A stretch of 64,000 nt of DNA from Azolla caroliniana (GCA_043228905.1 JBHGNT010000008.1:9672001-9736000); one strand, 5' to 3'; shown: positions 21,059-32,652, counted from the first letter of the stretch. Translations and numbers: made by a program. The notes: generated from the letters alone by a model not told the origin.

Positions 21059-23463
21059 TTAGGAATTTCTAGGGTTAGTAACTTCTTCTCCTTCTCCTTC
21101 TTGGCCGAGGAGACGGTTCACGCGCAAAGAGAAAGGGAAGAAAAAGATGCCGGACTTTGAAACCGGCAACGATGAGTCAGATCGGTGTGCATCCGACTCC
21201 GGCAAGGAGAAAGGCGGATCTTCAGCAACGAAGACCGAACCGGCCAAGAAAGCCTTAAACTGGGTAACGGTGAGTTACGCCGGTCCACTCGCCAGAAGGA
21301 TCCCGCCAAACGGTACGGGTACAATGAGTACATGGCGCATCACTACGCGTACAAGACTAAGGTCGCAGAAGTGCATGAGCCGGAGAGCTACGCAGAAGCT
21401 GCAAAGGATGCAAATTTGTGTGCCTCTATGGACGAAGAAATATGCCACTCAATGCCAACGAGACATGGGACCTGGTTGACCCTCCTTGTCATTGTAAACC
21501 GATCAGATGCAAGTGGGTATACAAGGTAAAGTACAACGCTGACGGTTCTGTTAACCGGTATAAAGCCCGGTTAGTGGCGAAGGGATACGCGCAGACCCAC
21601 GAAATTGACTACGACGAGACCTTCGCTCCTATAGCGAAGATGACAACGGTTCAAGTGGTGTTGGCGGTTGTTGCGACAAGGGGGTGGCATCTTCATCAGA
21701 TGGATGTGAAGAATGCATTTCTTCAACGTGATCTTGAAGAAGAAGTCTTTATGACTCAGCCTCCCGGTTTTCAATCGGAGATGAACAAGTCGGCGGTATG
21801 CCGGCTGAAGAAGTCGTTGCATGGCCTTAAGCAAGGCCCTCGAGCTTGGAATGCGAAGATCACGCACCAGTTGCGCAAGCTGGGGTTTGCGGCCTCCAAG
21901 TCAGACTCTTCGTTGTTCATCCGGCAAGGCTCAGCCGGTCCGGTATGTATCCTGTTGTATGTTGATGATTTAGTCATCACCGGACCGGGTCTTCCAAAAG
22001 TCAACCGCGTCAAGTCCCATTTTTCGGACGCATTTGAGATGAAGGACCTGGGGCACCTTCATTATTTTCTTGGGATCGAGGTGATCCGAACCCCCGATGG
22101 CATATTCCTCTCACAACGAAATTACGTCTTGAATATGTTGTACAAGTTCGGCATGACAGAATGACGACCTGTCTCCACACCCTTGGACCGGAACCAGAAG
22201 CTTCGTCCCAACTCCGGACCAGCCTGCAACGAGAAACGGTTCCGACAAATTTTTGGAAGCCTTATTTACTTGACTATCACGCGACCCTACATCAGTTATC
22301 CGGTCGGAATGGTAAGTCAGTTCATGCAGAAGCCGACCATGGAGCACCTTCAGTGCACGTAGCGGATACTGCGATATGTAAGCAGCACGAAGGACCGGGG
22401 ACTGTCATACCGGCGAGGTATAACCGAAGAGCTAGTCGGTTACATGGATGCCGATTGGTCCGGCGATGCGTCGGATCGCAGATCCACTTCCGGTTTTATG
22501 TTTTCCCTTGGGAGCGCAGCTGTTGCGTGGAGCAACAAAAAACAGCCAACAGTTGCTCTGTCGAGCACTGAGTTTGAGTATCGGGGCGCTACCATTGCCA
22601 CATGTGAAGCCATTTGGCTTCGGCGACTGCTGCAAGACCTACGGATCGAGGTACCAACCCCGATTCTGGTCTATTGCGACAACGTAAGCAGCATGGAACT
22701 CACCAAGAACCCCGTATTCCAGGCTCGTACAGAGCACATAGAAGTGCACTATCACTTCATGCGTGAGCGTGTCCTAAGTGGTGAGGTCGAACTTCGGTAT
22801 TTTCACACGGATCGGACTGTTGCCGACATTTTCACCAAACCACTCGGATCAGACAAGTTGCAGCACTTCACCGAAATGCTTGGTGTTCAGCATCTTGACA
22901 TGCCACACTTGAGGGGGAGAACGGACAAAGACACCGGAATAGGCAAAGGCAAAGAGACTTCAGATTGCGCTGGTGAGGGAAGAACAGACGAAGGGAGAGT
23001 CAAGAAGGACAGAGTTGAGCGAAGGAAGAAGGCCAACACCCGGACATGGTTCGATGTGGTGAAGGGCTTGGAACCAGAAGACGGATCGGGAGCAACTGAT
23101 TCGGATAAGAGTTGGAACAAATCAGAGACAATCGATTTGGTTCAACAGACAGATTTGGAAGAACCAGATCAATTCAAGGCCAAGCAGACACGGATGCAGC
23201 GGGAGTCGATGCCATCGCGGAGGAACCGACGGATCGGCAAGTGCCGGAGTCATAGCAGCGAAGGAGCGAAGAGTGGCCTATTGAGCAGACATTCCGACCA
23301 AGAAGGTCGAGGCGCACAGAACCAGAAGGGTCGCGGCAAACAGAACCGGACCGGAAGAGGAGCGCGAGCAAGGCGGAGCGACGCCAGGAGAAGTCGGTTG
23401 GAAGAACCGACTGCCACAGAGGCTAACAGTAGGATCCAACCTCAAGTTGAGCTTGAGGGGGAG
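21059..23463 (+). pseudogene. Ty1/copia RT-RNase H with C-terminal extension
   Basis: Pre-RT (RRSTRQKDPAKRYGYNEYM, AEVHEPESYAEAAKDAN) shifts frame to NETWDLVDPP and RT: KWVYKVKYNADGSVNRYKAR, FAPIAKMTTVQ, QMDVKNAFLQRDLEEEVFM, GLKQGPRAWN, and catalytic LLYVDDLVITG (about 21960). RT stops at 22162; after frameshifts RNase H resumes with VGYMDADWSGDASDRRST, ALSSTEFEYRGA, YCDNVSSMELTKNPVF and HIEVHYHFMRERVLSGEV. Copia pol normally ends just after MPHLRG. Here the frame stays open for about 180 more Lys/Arg/Glu-rich residues and stops at 23469 within a second polypurine tract. Gag, protease and integrase are missing upstream. Confidence 0.85.
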
Positions 23464-23877
23464 TGTTGAGCGGCATGCTCAACTGGAGCTGGATCGGCTC
23501 AATAATCCTGACCTGGCAAGCGAGACGGATCGGTAAGCCATGAGCAACGGAGCCGACAGGCAACAGAGCCGGTGAGATGGGGAGTCAGTTAGCCGGATCC
23601 AGACGGTAACCGGAGGCCTAGTATTAGTTTAGACTACTAGGCGGTTATAGTCTTGTAGTAAGTGTCAGATGCTCGTGTGAGCATTGAAGTACGCGGTACT
23701 TCTGTCAGTCCCACGAGGACTTGTATAAATAGTGCTACTGAGCACAGTTGTAAATACAGAGTGTCTATATTGTTTTGAAAAAAAGCTTTTACGTTCAGCT
23801 CTCTTTGTCTCTCTCGTGTACTCTGTGTATTCTCTGCTTTCTCTATTTTCTAACCCTTCCGCAAGTAATCATTTACA
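23464..23877 (+). mobile_element. 3' LTR of the copia element ending at 23463 (family B)
   Basis: It starts TGTTGAGCGGCATGCTCAAC directly after the polypurine tract cttgagggggag. A TATA (gtataaatag) lies near 23725, it is rich in ctctct near its 3' end, and it ends ..catttaca. Directly after it the RNase H of another copia element begins, so it inserted into or recombined with that element. Related, diverged LTRs lie at 28520 (+) and 45418 (-). Confidence 0.75.
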
Positions 23878-24694
23878 GTATGTGACAAAGGTGCTTCAAC
23901 AGTTCAACATGTCGGAGGCGAAACCGGTCGGATCGACGCTTCTGGCAAACTGCAAGCTATCCGGGAAACAAAGCTCGAGAACAAAGGCAGAGAAGACGAA
24001 TATGATGAAGATACCATATGCTTCTACCATCGGGAGTTTGATGTACGTGATGGTATGTACCAGGCTGGATATCGGATATGCAGTCGGAGTGGTGAGTCGG
24101 TTCATGAGCAATCCCAACAAAGAGCATTGGAACGTGGTCAAGTGGATACTCCGCTATTTGAAAGGCACTTCGAGTATGTGCCTCCGGTTTGGCTTTGGTA
24201 ATCCCCAACTTGATGGATTCACGGATTCGCATATGTCGGCTGATGCGGATACCAACCGGTCTACATTCGAATATGTCATGACCTATGTAGGGGGAATTGT
24301 TTCCTAGTAGTTGAGGCTGCAGAAGACAATTGCATTGTCAACCACGGAGGCAGAGTACATGGCAGCTGTAGAAGCCGGCAAGGAGATAATCTGGATGAAG
24401 GACTTCATCGGAGAGCTAGGGATCCAACAGGAGGAATACCGACTCTACTGCGATAGTCAAAGTGCCATCCACCTTGCGAAGAATGCGGCCTACCATTCCC
24501 GGACGAAACATATCCAGCGTAGATACCACTGGATTTGGGAGAGAGTAGAAGATCAAGAGTTCGTGTGACGAAGATCCACATAGAGGAGAACGGGTCGGAT
24601 ATGCTGACCAAGGTCCTAACAACCAACAAGCTGGACGCGTGCCGAAAGCGGATCGGGTTGACAAGATATCCTATGCCCGAGTGAAGGGGGAGAT
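23878..24694 (+). pseudogene. Ty1/copia RT end-RNase H and PPT
   Basis: YVTKVLQQFNMSEAKPVGS, IPYASTIGSLMYVMVCTR, VSRFMSNPNKEHWNVVKW and GGIVS lead to two stops. Then TIALSTTEAEYMAAVEAGKE, YCDSQSAIHLAKNAAYHSR and KHIQRRYHWIWERVE follow. This is the C-terminal quarter of a copia pol. A polypurine tract, gaagggggagat, lies just before the LTR at 24695. It starts abruptly at the preceding element's LTR. Confidence 0.85.
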
Positions 24695-25236
24695 TGTTGG
24701 CAAATCAGTCTCTCCGGATGGGATCCGGTGATGAATAAAGAGGACTTGGTGAGAACCGGAAGAGAAGACATATATGTAAATATGTTTTTTGAGTAAGCCT
24801 ATTGAGGCTATATTTGTAAATAGCCCTACATTCATATAAGTATAAATATGACTTAGGGCAATCACTTTGTATTGTGTGGTTGTTATTGTTGTTGTAACTA
24901 TTGTACAGAAGAGAGTGACAGAGAGGGAGAGAGAGATACAGAGCGATACTCTGTTGTAACCGCGGCCTGGCGAAGAAACCGAGCTCGAGGTAGTTGCCTA
25001 TGAGTCTTTGATTGTACACCTTCTCTTCATAGTGATAGTTCAGAGTCTGTGGGCTCCCATGGTTTTTCCCTATTAGGGTTTTCCACGTAAACATCTTGTG
25101 TTCACTCTTTAGTTCTCATTTCTATGGTCTCCATTCTCATCGAAGTGTTCAAGACTCGGTTGTGGCCGAGCAATATTCTGCGCTTTTTGCAACACATTCT
25201 CTCCCTATTCCACATTTGACTTGGTTGTGGCCGACA
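24695..25236 (+). mobile_element. Copia LTR, family C, plus copy
   Basis: TGTTGGCAAATCAGTCTC at the start and ..gtggccgaca at the end, with TATA-like tataaatatg at about 24840 and ctattagggttttcc near 25070. A PPT lies immediately left. A degenerate PBS-like tttctatcagtagagtc lies right (about 25243-25260), so this one LTR separates a pol 3' end from a gag 5' region. Confidence 0.75.
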
Positions 25237-25259
25237 TCCATTTTTCTATCAGTAGAGTC

Positions 25260-26850
25260 TTCTACTGCCTTGCATCCTGTGTGCACAACCAGATGGTGGA
25301 CTACATTCGAGATACAAAGACGTCGAAGGAGGCCTGATAAAATCTGAAGAAGATTTTCGCCGCAAGTACCACGACCCGTAAGTTGTAGCTCTGTCAAGAG
25401 CTCAACAATATCCGATAGAGGGATATGATAGTGACCGACTACACCAAGAAGATCAAGGAAATCTGTTATGCCTTGGGGTCCATTAATGTGACGGTGGACG
25501 AGGACGAAATCGTACAATTTTTCGTTGGTGATTTGGCTCAAAGGTATGGGCCAATCCGGACGACTATCTACATGAGGGAGAAACCACCATTGTTTTTTGA
25601 CCTTCAATCATTGCTTATGGTCCAAGAAAACCACGTGGATGCATCAAGGTTCACACAACCTAACCACCGGATGTTGTACACGGAGGCGAATAGGCCCCGT
25701 AGTCATGGACAACATGGTGGATCGACACCCAATGGTGGAGGCCGACAAGAGAAGAACCAGAGACATAATCAACATGCCGACAGCAGTTCTGGACCCTCCA
25801 TTTGTAGGGGGAGCCAAGGTGGTGCCGAAAATGGCTAGCGAAGGTTGCGTCGGAATGCTAGTATTGTGGCCAGAAAGGCCACGGAGAAAGCGAGTGCTAG
25901 AAGAAGAAGGCAAATCCAAACAAATCTGGATCAGGCAGGGCCGAACAAGGAAATCAGCAATGGTCGCACTACGCAGAAGGTTCTGGAGGACCCGAAACAG
26001 GCCCACCCTTTGTGATAAAGCACAAGGCCAATTCAATAAAGAGCAAGACCTCGAAGCCGAGTGAGAGGTTTTCATATGTTGATTCCGGAGCGTCAAATCA
26101 TATGACGAGCCACTGGGAGCGGTTTTCATATTTGGAGAGACCGGAACAACTAGGGGTCGTCGAAACTGGTCAGGACACCTCACATCCCATCGAGCATGTC
26201 GGTGATGTCCCATTGAGCAATGTCGAAAAAAAGGGGAGACTTATGAACGTCTTTCACATCTCGAGAATCACCAAGAATTTGGTGTTAGTTAGACCAATCA
26301 TCGACCAAGGGATGTAGGTCCGGTTTACCCATCTTGGCAGCTTCATCGAAGAAGAAGGGAAAATCATCGCACAAGGGCTAGGAGAAGGGAGGATGTTCAT
26401 CCTTAACACAAATGACGTTGTCACTACAATGTTTGCCAAAGTAAAATAAATCAAATCGGATATCAACTTATGGCATAACCGGATTGACTATGTCAACTTT
26501 CAACAGCTTCAGGAGTTGCAGGCGAAACAAGTTGTGTTTGTCTTGCCGAAATTTAGTAGCCGGAAGGTCCAAGTTTGTGAAGCCTACCAACTAGGGAAAC
26601 AACAACGACTTCCTTTTGCCAACGAGTGAAACCAGAGTCGCAATCAGCTCGACTTAATACATTCGGATGTGTGGGGACCGGCACAGAATGTGAGCCTAGG
26701 CGAGAGTCGATATTTTGTCTCCTTCATCGACGACTATAGCTGACACAGTTAGATCTATCTCATAGAGAAGAAAATTGATGTCTTCGACTGTTTCCGGAAT
26801 ATAAAGAGCCTAGTGGAAAGGGAAACTAAGAGAAAGATCAGGTGTCTTTG
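25260..26850 (+). pseudogene. Ty1/copia gag-protease-integrase fragment
   Basis: Gag starts abruptly (VFYCLASCVHNQMVDYI). It continues through IVTDYTKKIKEICYALGSI and NVTVDEDEIVQFFVGDLAQRY to PNHRMLYTEANRP, in which the zinc knuckle is not clear. Protease is marked by YVDSGASNHMTSH at about 26080. The integrase zinc region is degenerate (WHNRIDYVNF, CEAYQLGKQQRLPFANE). The integrase start is LDLIHSDVWGPAQNVSLGE, RYFVSFIDDYS (about 26650-26745). Stops are frequent, and coding similarity fades near 26850. Integrase closely resembles the minus-strand remnant at 19.5 kb, so both belong to one family. Confidence 0.8.
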
Positions 26851-27119
26851 TTGACCTTTCGGCTAGTACAAGGAGTGAAGAAAGGTGAAATCATCGATGG
26901 GTTCTAGAGAAGTCAAGAGGGAGACGAGACCACCAAGATCGATTTGAGCGCACCAGAATTGTAGACAAAACTTGGTGTAGGGGAGGATTAGAAGAGATAG
27001 AGGGAGGGGAGAGGGAGATGAAGGATCAAAACACTAATAATAAAACTCTACATAAGAATAAAACACTAAATGAGATTAAAACATACCCATAAGCTTGAGA
27101 GAGAAAGAAAGAAAGAAAG
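26851..27119. other. Unassigned sequence ending in a GAAA microsatellite
   Basis: Purine-rich; (gaaa)n at about 27103-27129 is the tail of the minus-strand LINE to the right. No gene seen. Confidence 0.6.
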
Positions 27120-28512
27120 AAAGAAGGAAAGATATATTAACGTCTTCTAAGGCCAAATTTGGCCCATGAGACAATTGGTTTACAACAAAATGAGTATTTA
27201 TCCAATCATCATAAGTAAAATAAAATAAAGTAAATATAGAACTTAAGCTAAAAGAGTTCTAGTAGTGTACAATATGTGCTATACTCGATAAAGGAAATGA
27301 CTTTACACTAATCCTAATTTTATTTCCACCCAAGACTCTCGAAAAGAAATGGGGGGTCAAAGGGTTTTGATGTGGGTGTGACCCGTGGTTCCAATGTAGA
27401 GAGTGCCCTAGCCATGGCTTCTAGACGGTGTAGGTCACGTTTCCTTATTTTCATTATTGCTTCCACACCATGTCGAGTTGCTTTGAAACCCGGCACCCGA
27501 GGACGTCTGGTTCTTCTTTGGTTTTCTGCCTCATCAAGGGAAAGGCCGAGTGGTGCAAGTGTGTCGACATTGTTCCTGAAAAACTTCGTTTGTTACATGT
27601 TGGTGAACATTAACAACATTATTGTCAACATTTTGTAACTTATTCTCCCTATGTTTTTTTAGCTCTAGAATGTATTTGCCTAATTTCTTTATATCTAGAG
27701 TATCTAATAGTTTGGGGAGGGTGGGAGAGGAACCAAGTATGTCTTGGTATTTTTCCCTTATCTCGGCGTAGGTTGGGCACTTGCATGTAAAGTGATACTC
27801 ATCCTCTATCTCTATGTGACATAACCTACATATCCTTTCCTCCCTAGGGACTCCATTAGTATGGCCATTCTCAATCTCAAGTTGGTGAGATGATATTCTA
27901 AGTTGTCCAATGGCAACCCTTAGTGCATGTGGTAAGAATACATCTAGATATTTTGGCCGCGTGATAAAACCTAACTCAGAGAAGTGCATGAAGTGTTCCT
28001 TATAGTACAACATTTTAGATGGGAGTGGCTCTCATGGGGTGATCCATTTATATCGAGTGTAAATTTGTCATATGTCTTGGTGTATTACTTTATTGCGGTC
28101 CTCATGAGAGATTAAAGTGTTAAATCAATCATGTGGTTGTACCTAAGGGGAGGTAGGTTATTAATGTCTAGACCATTCGCAAGAAGCCAACTCACCATCA
28201 TGCCATACCATGAGCTAGTATAGTCGGACTCATACAATGATCGAGAGGCCTTAAAGGCTTGATGAAATATTCTATCATGTGGTTGGCTATGTATCCTATG
28301 AATAAAGACTACAAGTTGGAAAAGTGTCTCTACTAACATTGGGGGTAACGTGAACTCAACCCTAATAATGTCATGTGGTACTATCGATTTGCTTCAGAGT
28401 TGGCGTGATAACATCATCACCAATGGTCTCTCTAATTGCGTCCACATGAAAGATGGTAATCATGGAGCCCAAACCGTTGATGCATACATGAGAGAGAGGG
28501 ATTAAACTAAAT
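27120..28512 (-). mobile_element. 5'-truncated LINE (RTE-like family 2), minus strand
   Basis: The minus strand carries the post-RT region (STVWAP, VEFTLPPMLVETLFQL near 28350-28490). It ends in a C-terminal segment with a zinc-binding pattern, CRLCHIEIEDEYHFTCKC (27750-27840), then DIKKLGKYILELKKH. The frame is broken by stops (about 28100, 28480). The 3' UTR ends with gtctcatgggcc..aatttggccttagaagacgttaatata, followed by a (TTTC)n tail (about 27100-27130, read on the minus strand). The 52.3-53.3 kb copy is its closest relative here, and the intact LINE at 34.9 kb shares the layout. The 5' truncation point is next to a copia LTR at 28520. Confidence 0.85.
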
Positions 28513-28519
28513 TAATCTT

Positions 28520-28755
28520 TGTTGAGATACAAGCTCAACATTAGCCGGATCGGTGCGTAAACCGGTGCGCAACAAGAGGTTGGATCAGTGTGGAAACCAG
28601 AAGGCCGTTGAATAGATATTCTACGAGGGAATATATTTGGGAGTTAGTGTAGGAGCTCAGTTATGAGCATTGAAGTACGTGTCAATACTTCTGTCAGTCC
28701 ATATGGACTTGTATAAAAGTTCTCTCTGAGCACATCCTATGTACAGAGTTTAGAA
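28520..28755 (+). mobile_element. Copia LTR fragment, family B-related
   Basis: It starts TGTTGAGATACAAGCTCAAC and shares gagcattgaagtacg, acttctgtcagtcc, tggacttgtataaa and gagcac with the LTR at 23464-23877. No body attached. Confidence 0.7.
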
Positions 28756-28799
28756 AACATTAAATTGAATGGAGAAATACAAAAACAAAACATTAAAGT

Positions 28800-29215
28800 T
28801 AAATTGAAGGGGCTAAAAAAGCCTAGAAAAAAACTCAAGGAACAAATGGAGAGGGTTAGGGAAAAGACAAAAGGGGGGGGTATGAATGAAAATAAGAGAA
28901 AGTAAGAGATGATTAAAAGAAAACATAAAGTAAAATTGGGAAGGGTAGGATCGGAAAAAAATTAGAGGGGGCCGAGATACTAAAACAGAAATTAAAATTA
29001 AAATTAAATTGAAGGGGCTAAAAATAAAAAGGCTAGAAAGTAAAAAACTCAAGGAACAAATGGAGAAGGTTAGGGAAAAGAGAAAAGGGAGGGGTACACA
29101 TGAGAATAAGAGAAAGTAAGAGAAGATAAAATGACAAATTAAAATAACATAAAGTAAAATTGGGAAGGGTAGGATTGGAAATAGGAGAGAGTGGGGCAAG
29201 GGTAGAGTAGAAATT
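28800..29215 (+). repeat. A-rich direct duplication, period about 205 bp
   Basis: The sequence aaattgaaggggctaaaa begins copies at about 28801 and 29006. Both continue through ctcaaggaacaaatggaga, gggttagggaaaag and taaaattgggaagggtagga. Non-coding. Confidence 0.85.
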
Positions 29216-29289
29216 AGGAGGAAGTGTGGAGGGGTAAGCCGGTGACAAACATCGTGTTATGCGAAAGAGTGTAGGGTAGTAGGACTTTT

Positions 29290-30025
29290 TCAGCGTACTT
29301 CATTTGTGACAACCATAACACCTTCCTAGTTCTGTCTTGAACTATGTGCATCCCCAAAATCTATTTGACCTGTCCAAGATCTTTCATTGCAAACGATTTG
29401 CCTAACGCTTTCTTCAAGCTCACGATCTTCTTTGTGTCCCATCCGACTATTAACATGTCATCAACATATAATAGAAGGATCAAGAGGTCACCGTCATTAT
29501 ACCTTTTTATAAACACGCGGTGATTAGCTTGTGTTTTATGGAACCTAGGTTCCAGCATGAAGGATTCTAACTTCTTTCACCATTAGCATGGAGCTTGTTT
29601 CAAACCATACAACCTTTTCTTCAGTCGACACACCAGGTTCTCTTTTCCTTTCACTACAAAGCCTTTGGGTTGTTGCATATAGATGTCTTCATCTAATCCT
29701 CCATGCAAGAATGCAGTCTTGACATCCAACTGTTCAATCTTTAATCCATACTAGTAGGTATGCTCAGAACAGTTTGGATGGATGTCATCTTCACGACTGG
29801 TGCGAAAATATCATCAAAGTTGACATCCTTTGTCTACTGAAAATCCTTCACCACAATGTGGGCCTTATATCTGGGTGTGTTGCCATCTTCTCCAGTTTTC
29901 ACCTTGTAGACCCATTTGTTTTTTAGTGCTCTCTTACGTTCCATTAGCTCAACCAGGTGGTAGGTGTAATTTTCATGCAAGAAATCCATTTCTTCTTGCA
30001 TTGCACTAAACCATTTCTCTAAGAT
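29290..30025 (-). pseudogene. Ty1/copia RT remnant
   Basis: Minus strand: KWFSAMQEEMDFLHENYTY, LKNKWVYKVKTGEDGNTPRY and FAPVVKMTSIQTVL at 29.8-30.0 kb. After a broken region come LLLYVDDMLIVGWDT (about 29455) and KSFAMKDLGQVK. A pre-RT to RT fragment with several stops. It joins an LTR at its right edge without intervening gag or integrase. Confidence 0.85.
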
Positions 30026-30283
30026 CAAGATCAAGATACAAGACGAGTGAAGGAGATAGAGAGAGAGAGATAGAGATGCAGAGGCACAAAGAGTAACTGT
30101 ATTATTCACATACGTTACAATGAAAGAATGGCAACAACCTTAACAAACTACTTATAACCTAAGTTATATATGACTAAGTTAAGGCAAGTGCCCTTTGACC
30201 ATATTACAAATATGTCCAAGTCTAGTTTGTACAAATGGGACAATGTGAATATGGCCATTATATACCCGTATTTGATAGTGTCA
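30026..30283 (-). mobile_element. Copia LTR, diverged relative of the copia A LTR
   Basis: On the minus strand: atcaaatacgggtatataatggcc, ttcacattgtccc, a TATA-like tatataac, tttgtgcctctgcatctcta and a ctctct tract. These parallel tcgaatacaagtgtataatgg, ttcacactgtccc and tttgtgcctatctctctc in the copia A LTRs. It abuts the RT remnant directly, so an internal deletion removed gag to integrase. Confidence 0.65.
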
Positions 30284-32481
30284 CCAAAAAAAGACTTGTT
30301 ATTGACAAGATTTTGACACTAAAAAATATATCCAATGCCGAGAATAAAATCTTCTAATGGCTTGATTCTCATCTCTGCATGCTCTAATGGGCTTCAAGTT
30401 TATTCTGGCATTGATGATTTGAATCAATTACAAAGTGCGTGCCCATTAAGGGGTCGTGTTAAATTGTATTGTCTGTGGTAATTTCCACATACATATTATG
30501 AGTTTTTTCTTGTGGCTATCTATGTAAATATCCACAAGGGAAAAGTTAAGCCTATGTTTTATCTTATATATATATATATATGCTGGCAAAACCATTTGAA
30601 TTTTACAATAGAGAATAAAGTTTTGTGCTTACATTGTGTCTCTCTATCTCACTCTTGATTTAGGGTTTCTCTTTTAAATTAGCTTAAACATGTCATACAC
30701 AAAGTCATTCTTGATTTTGCATACTCCTATTGGAGTAGATTCCACTTCCACAATTACAAAATTTATACCATGTATCATCATACATAGTGAATAAGTTTAT
30801 GTGAAGAGCACATGATTTTGATAATGCTTATTACTTCTGAATGGTTATGGACCTATTTGTCCCCTTTGCAAATGAGTTAGATGAAATTATTTATGGTAGC
30901 ATGAATTGAAATGTATGAGTACTATATGTATTCCCATTTTTTGTTTAGATGCTTGTTTTGCTATAAACGTTCCATCACGTAAACTAATTAGTTCCAAATG
31001 TGATCATCATATGCTACACTTGTAAGTAATAAACCCTGAATTCCCTTTTCACCAAAAGAATAATCCCCATCTGAACATCATCCAATGAAAACATAGGTTT
31101 ATGTTACCATTTGACTTTTGAATTGTTAAATGGTGATGAGACTACATTGTTATCAACTGTGATTTTAAGACCATAATATGATTGAGTTTGACAATTATGA
31201 ATGGAGCTAGTATGTAATACCTTTGACAGTAATGAATGGAGCGTAATACATAATACCTTTGAAAATAATGGTAAATGATTTGGAATATGGTATGAACTTC
31301 CTTTAGTATTTAGAGAGATTTGAAAATGATTGATTTGGTTATTCATGATGAAAGACACAAACTGAACTTTAGAAAGAGGGTTTTGATTGGCTTTTGAACC
31401 ACAACCAAGAAAAATATATTACACTTTAGGGGAATTAGAGATGCAATAGATCCAACTATCCACATCTAGGCAATATTTGTGCTGAAATATAATTGTTACT
31501 TCTTAATTTTTAAATACCTCATGAAATGAAGCACAACCAATGGCCGTCAAGTTTCCAAGTTAAGCCCAAATATAGATGTGGTATGAAGTATCATTTGTCG
31601 AACATCTTCAATTGTTGTCACAAATTTGTTTTTAACCTTGACAATAATTAACAAGTTCAATGATTAGAGAACCTTCCACAAGAAAGAATGACTAAAATTT
31701 TATGATGGTAAATACCCCAACTATATGACGATCTACATAAGTAGAAAATTGATAAGGATTACACTAGGAAGAATTTGTATTTATTTTATACATGTCTTAA
31801 AAACATAAACAAAGATCGATAAATAATATATTCATACGATAGTATACTACTAGTAATATTATGATAACCACCACCACAACCATAACTATTGGGATGACAC
31901 TCACCCTCCATCCTCAACCCATTGTAATGAAACCCAAATGCATGATGTCCCAATGCGAGTAAATATAAATTTGCAAACTATTGGGAATTGCAAATCCTTC
32001 TATTGGTAATTACTAATAATTTACTTGATATGTCAATGGGGATAAATCCATGAAGCAATGGTTTAAATCTTACTATCTTTGCTACTACCAGTAATGTAAA
32101 GGTAAATTTGCGAACTATTTTGAACAATATAAAATCCTTCTTGAGATTTGTTATTACTTCCATTGGCAATTACCAATACTTTTCTTGACATGTTAATGCA
32201 TACAAATATGTGAAACAATAATTTCTTACTACCTTTGCTACTCTTGATACTAACAATAATGTATTAGAAATCTTAGGTATTGATTTTGGACAGTCATGGA
32301 GATCTAGTAGATAATCATGCAATCAGTTTTTGACATGTTTATATAGTGTTGATGTTCATAACCATCTTTAATATTGAGTATATATTCACAAGTTGAATAA
32401 TGACCATTCATATGGTTTAGATAAAATGAAAAATGATGCAATATTTGGGGACGTTATAAAGAAATGAATAATGTAGCTTAC
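30284..32481. other. AT-rich sequence 3' of bHLH exon 3; possible last intron and terminal exon
   Basis: No transposon coding sequence. On the minus strand at 30674-30750 there is a short open stretch, VEVESTPIGVCKIKNDFVYD followed by MFKLI and a stop. It resembles the tail of an ACT-like domain protein, but its only AG acceptor (after 30745) is one base out of frame with exon 3. The block 31960-32240 contains two imperfect direct copies (ttggtaattac / ttggcaattacc, gaaacaat and so on). Confidence 0.4.
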
Positions 32482-32652
32482 CTCGATAGTTAAATTTTGG
32501 AAAATGTTATTGCCATGTGAGGTGATGTTTGCAGACAAAATATGAATTTCAATTGCTTCCATAGCTCGACATAGTTGAACTAACACATTATCACTTTTCT
32601 TGCAATGTATGTGAATGTGGTACAATTGCTTGTCCATTTGGGACACGTGTAC
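32482..32652 (-). CDS. bHLH gene exon 3 (ACT-like domain)
   Basis: 171 bases, 57 codons, phase 0 at both ends. The acceptor is ATGTAG|GTACAC and the donor is ATCGAG|GTAAGC. It encodes VHVSQMDKQLYHIHIHC, a basic turn KKSDN, then LVQLCRAMEAIEIHILSANI and HGNNIFQNLTIE. This is the beta-alpha-beta-beta-alpha-like ACT fold found at the C-terminus of plant bHLH proteins of group III, where it mediates dimerisation. It joins exon 2 in frame (..CEIIK|VHVSQMD..) exactly where that domain should begin. Exon 2 is 16.4 kb away; the gap is filled by nested retrotransposons. If the donor is not used, the frame reads on for 32 residues to a stop at 32386. Otherwise a further exon is needed, and I could not place it confidently. 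Confidence 0.8.

Noticed and set aside
28813-29199. 128-codon Phe/Leu/Ser-rich minus-strand ORF resembling a membrane protein
   Set aside because: It is the reverse complement of the A-rich duplicated block; hydrophobicity comes from poly-A/G composition.
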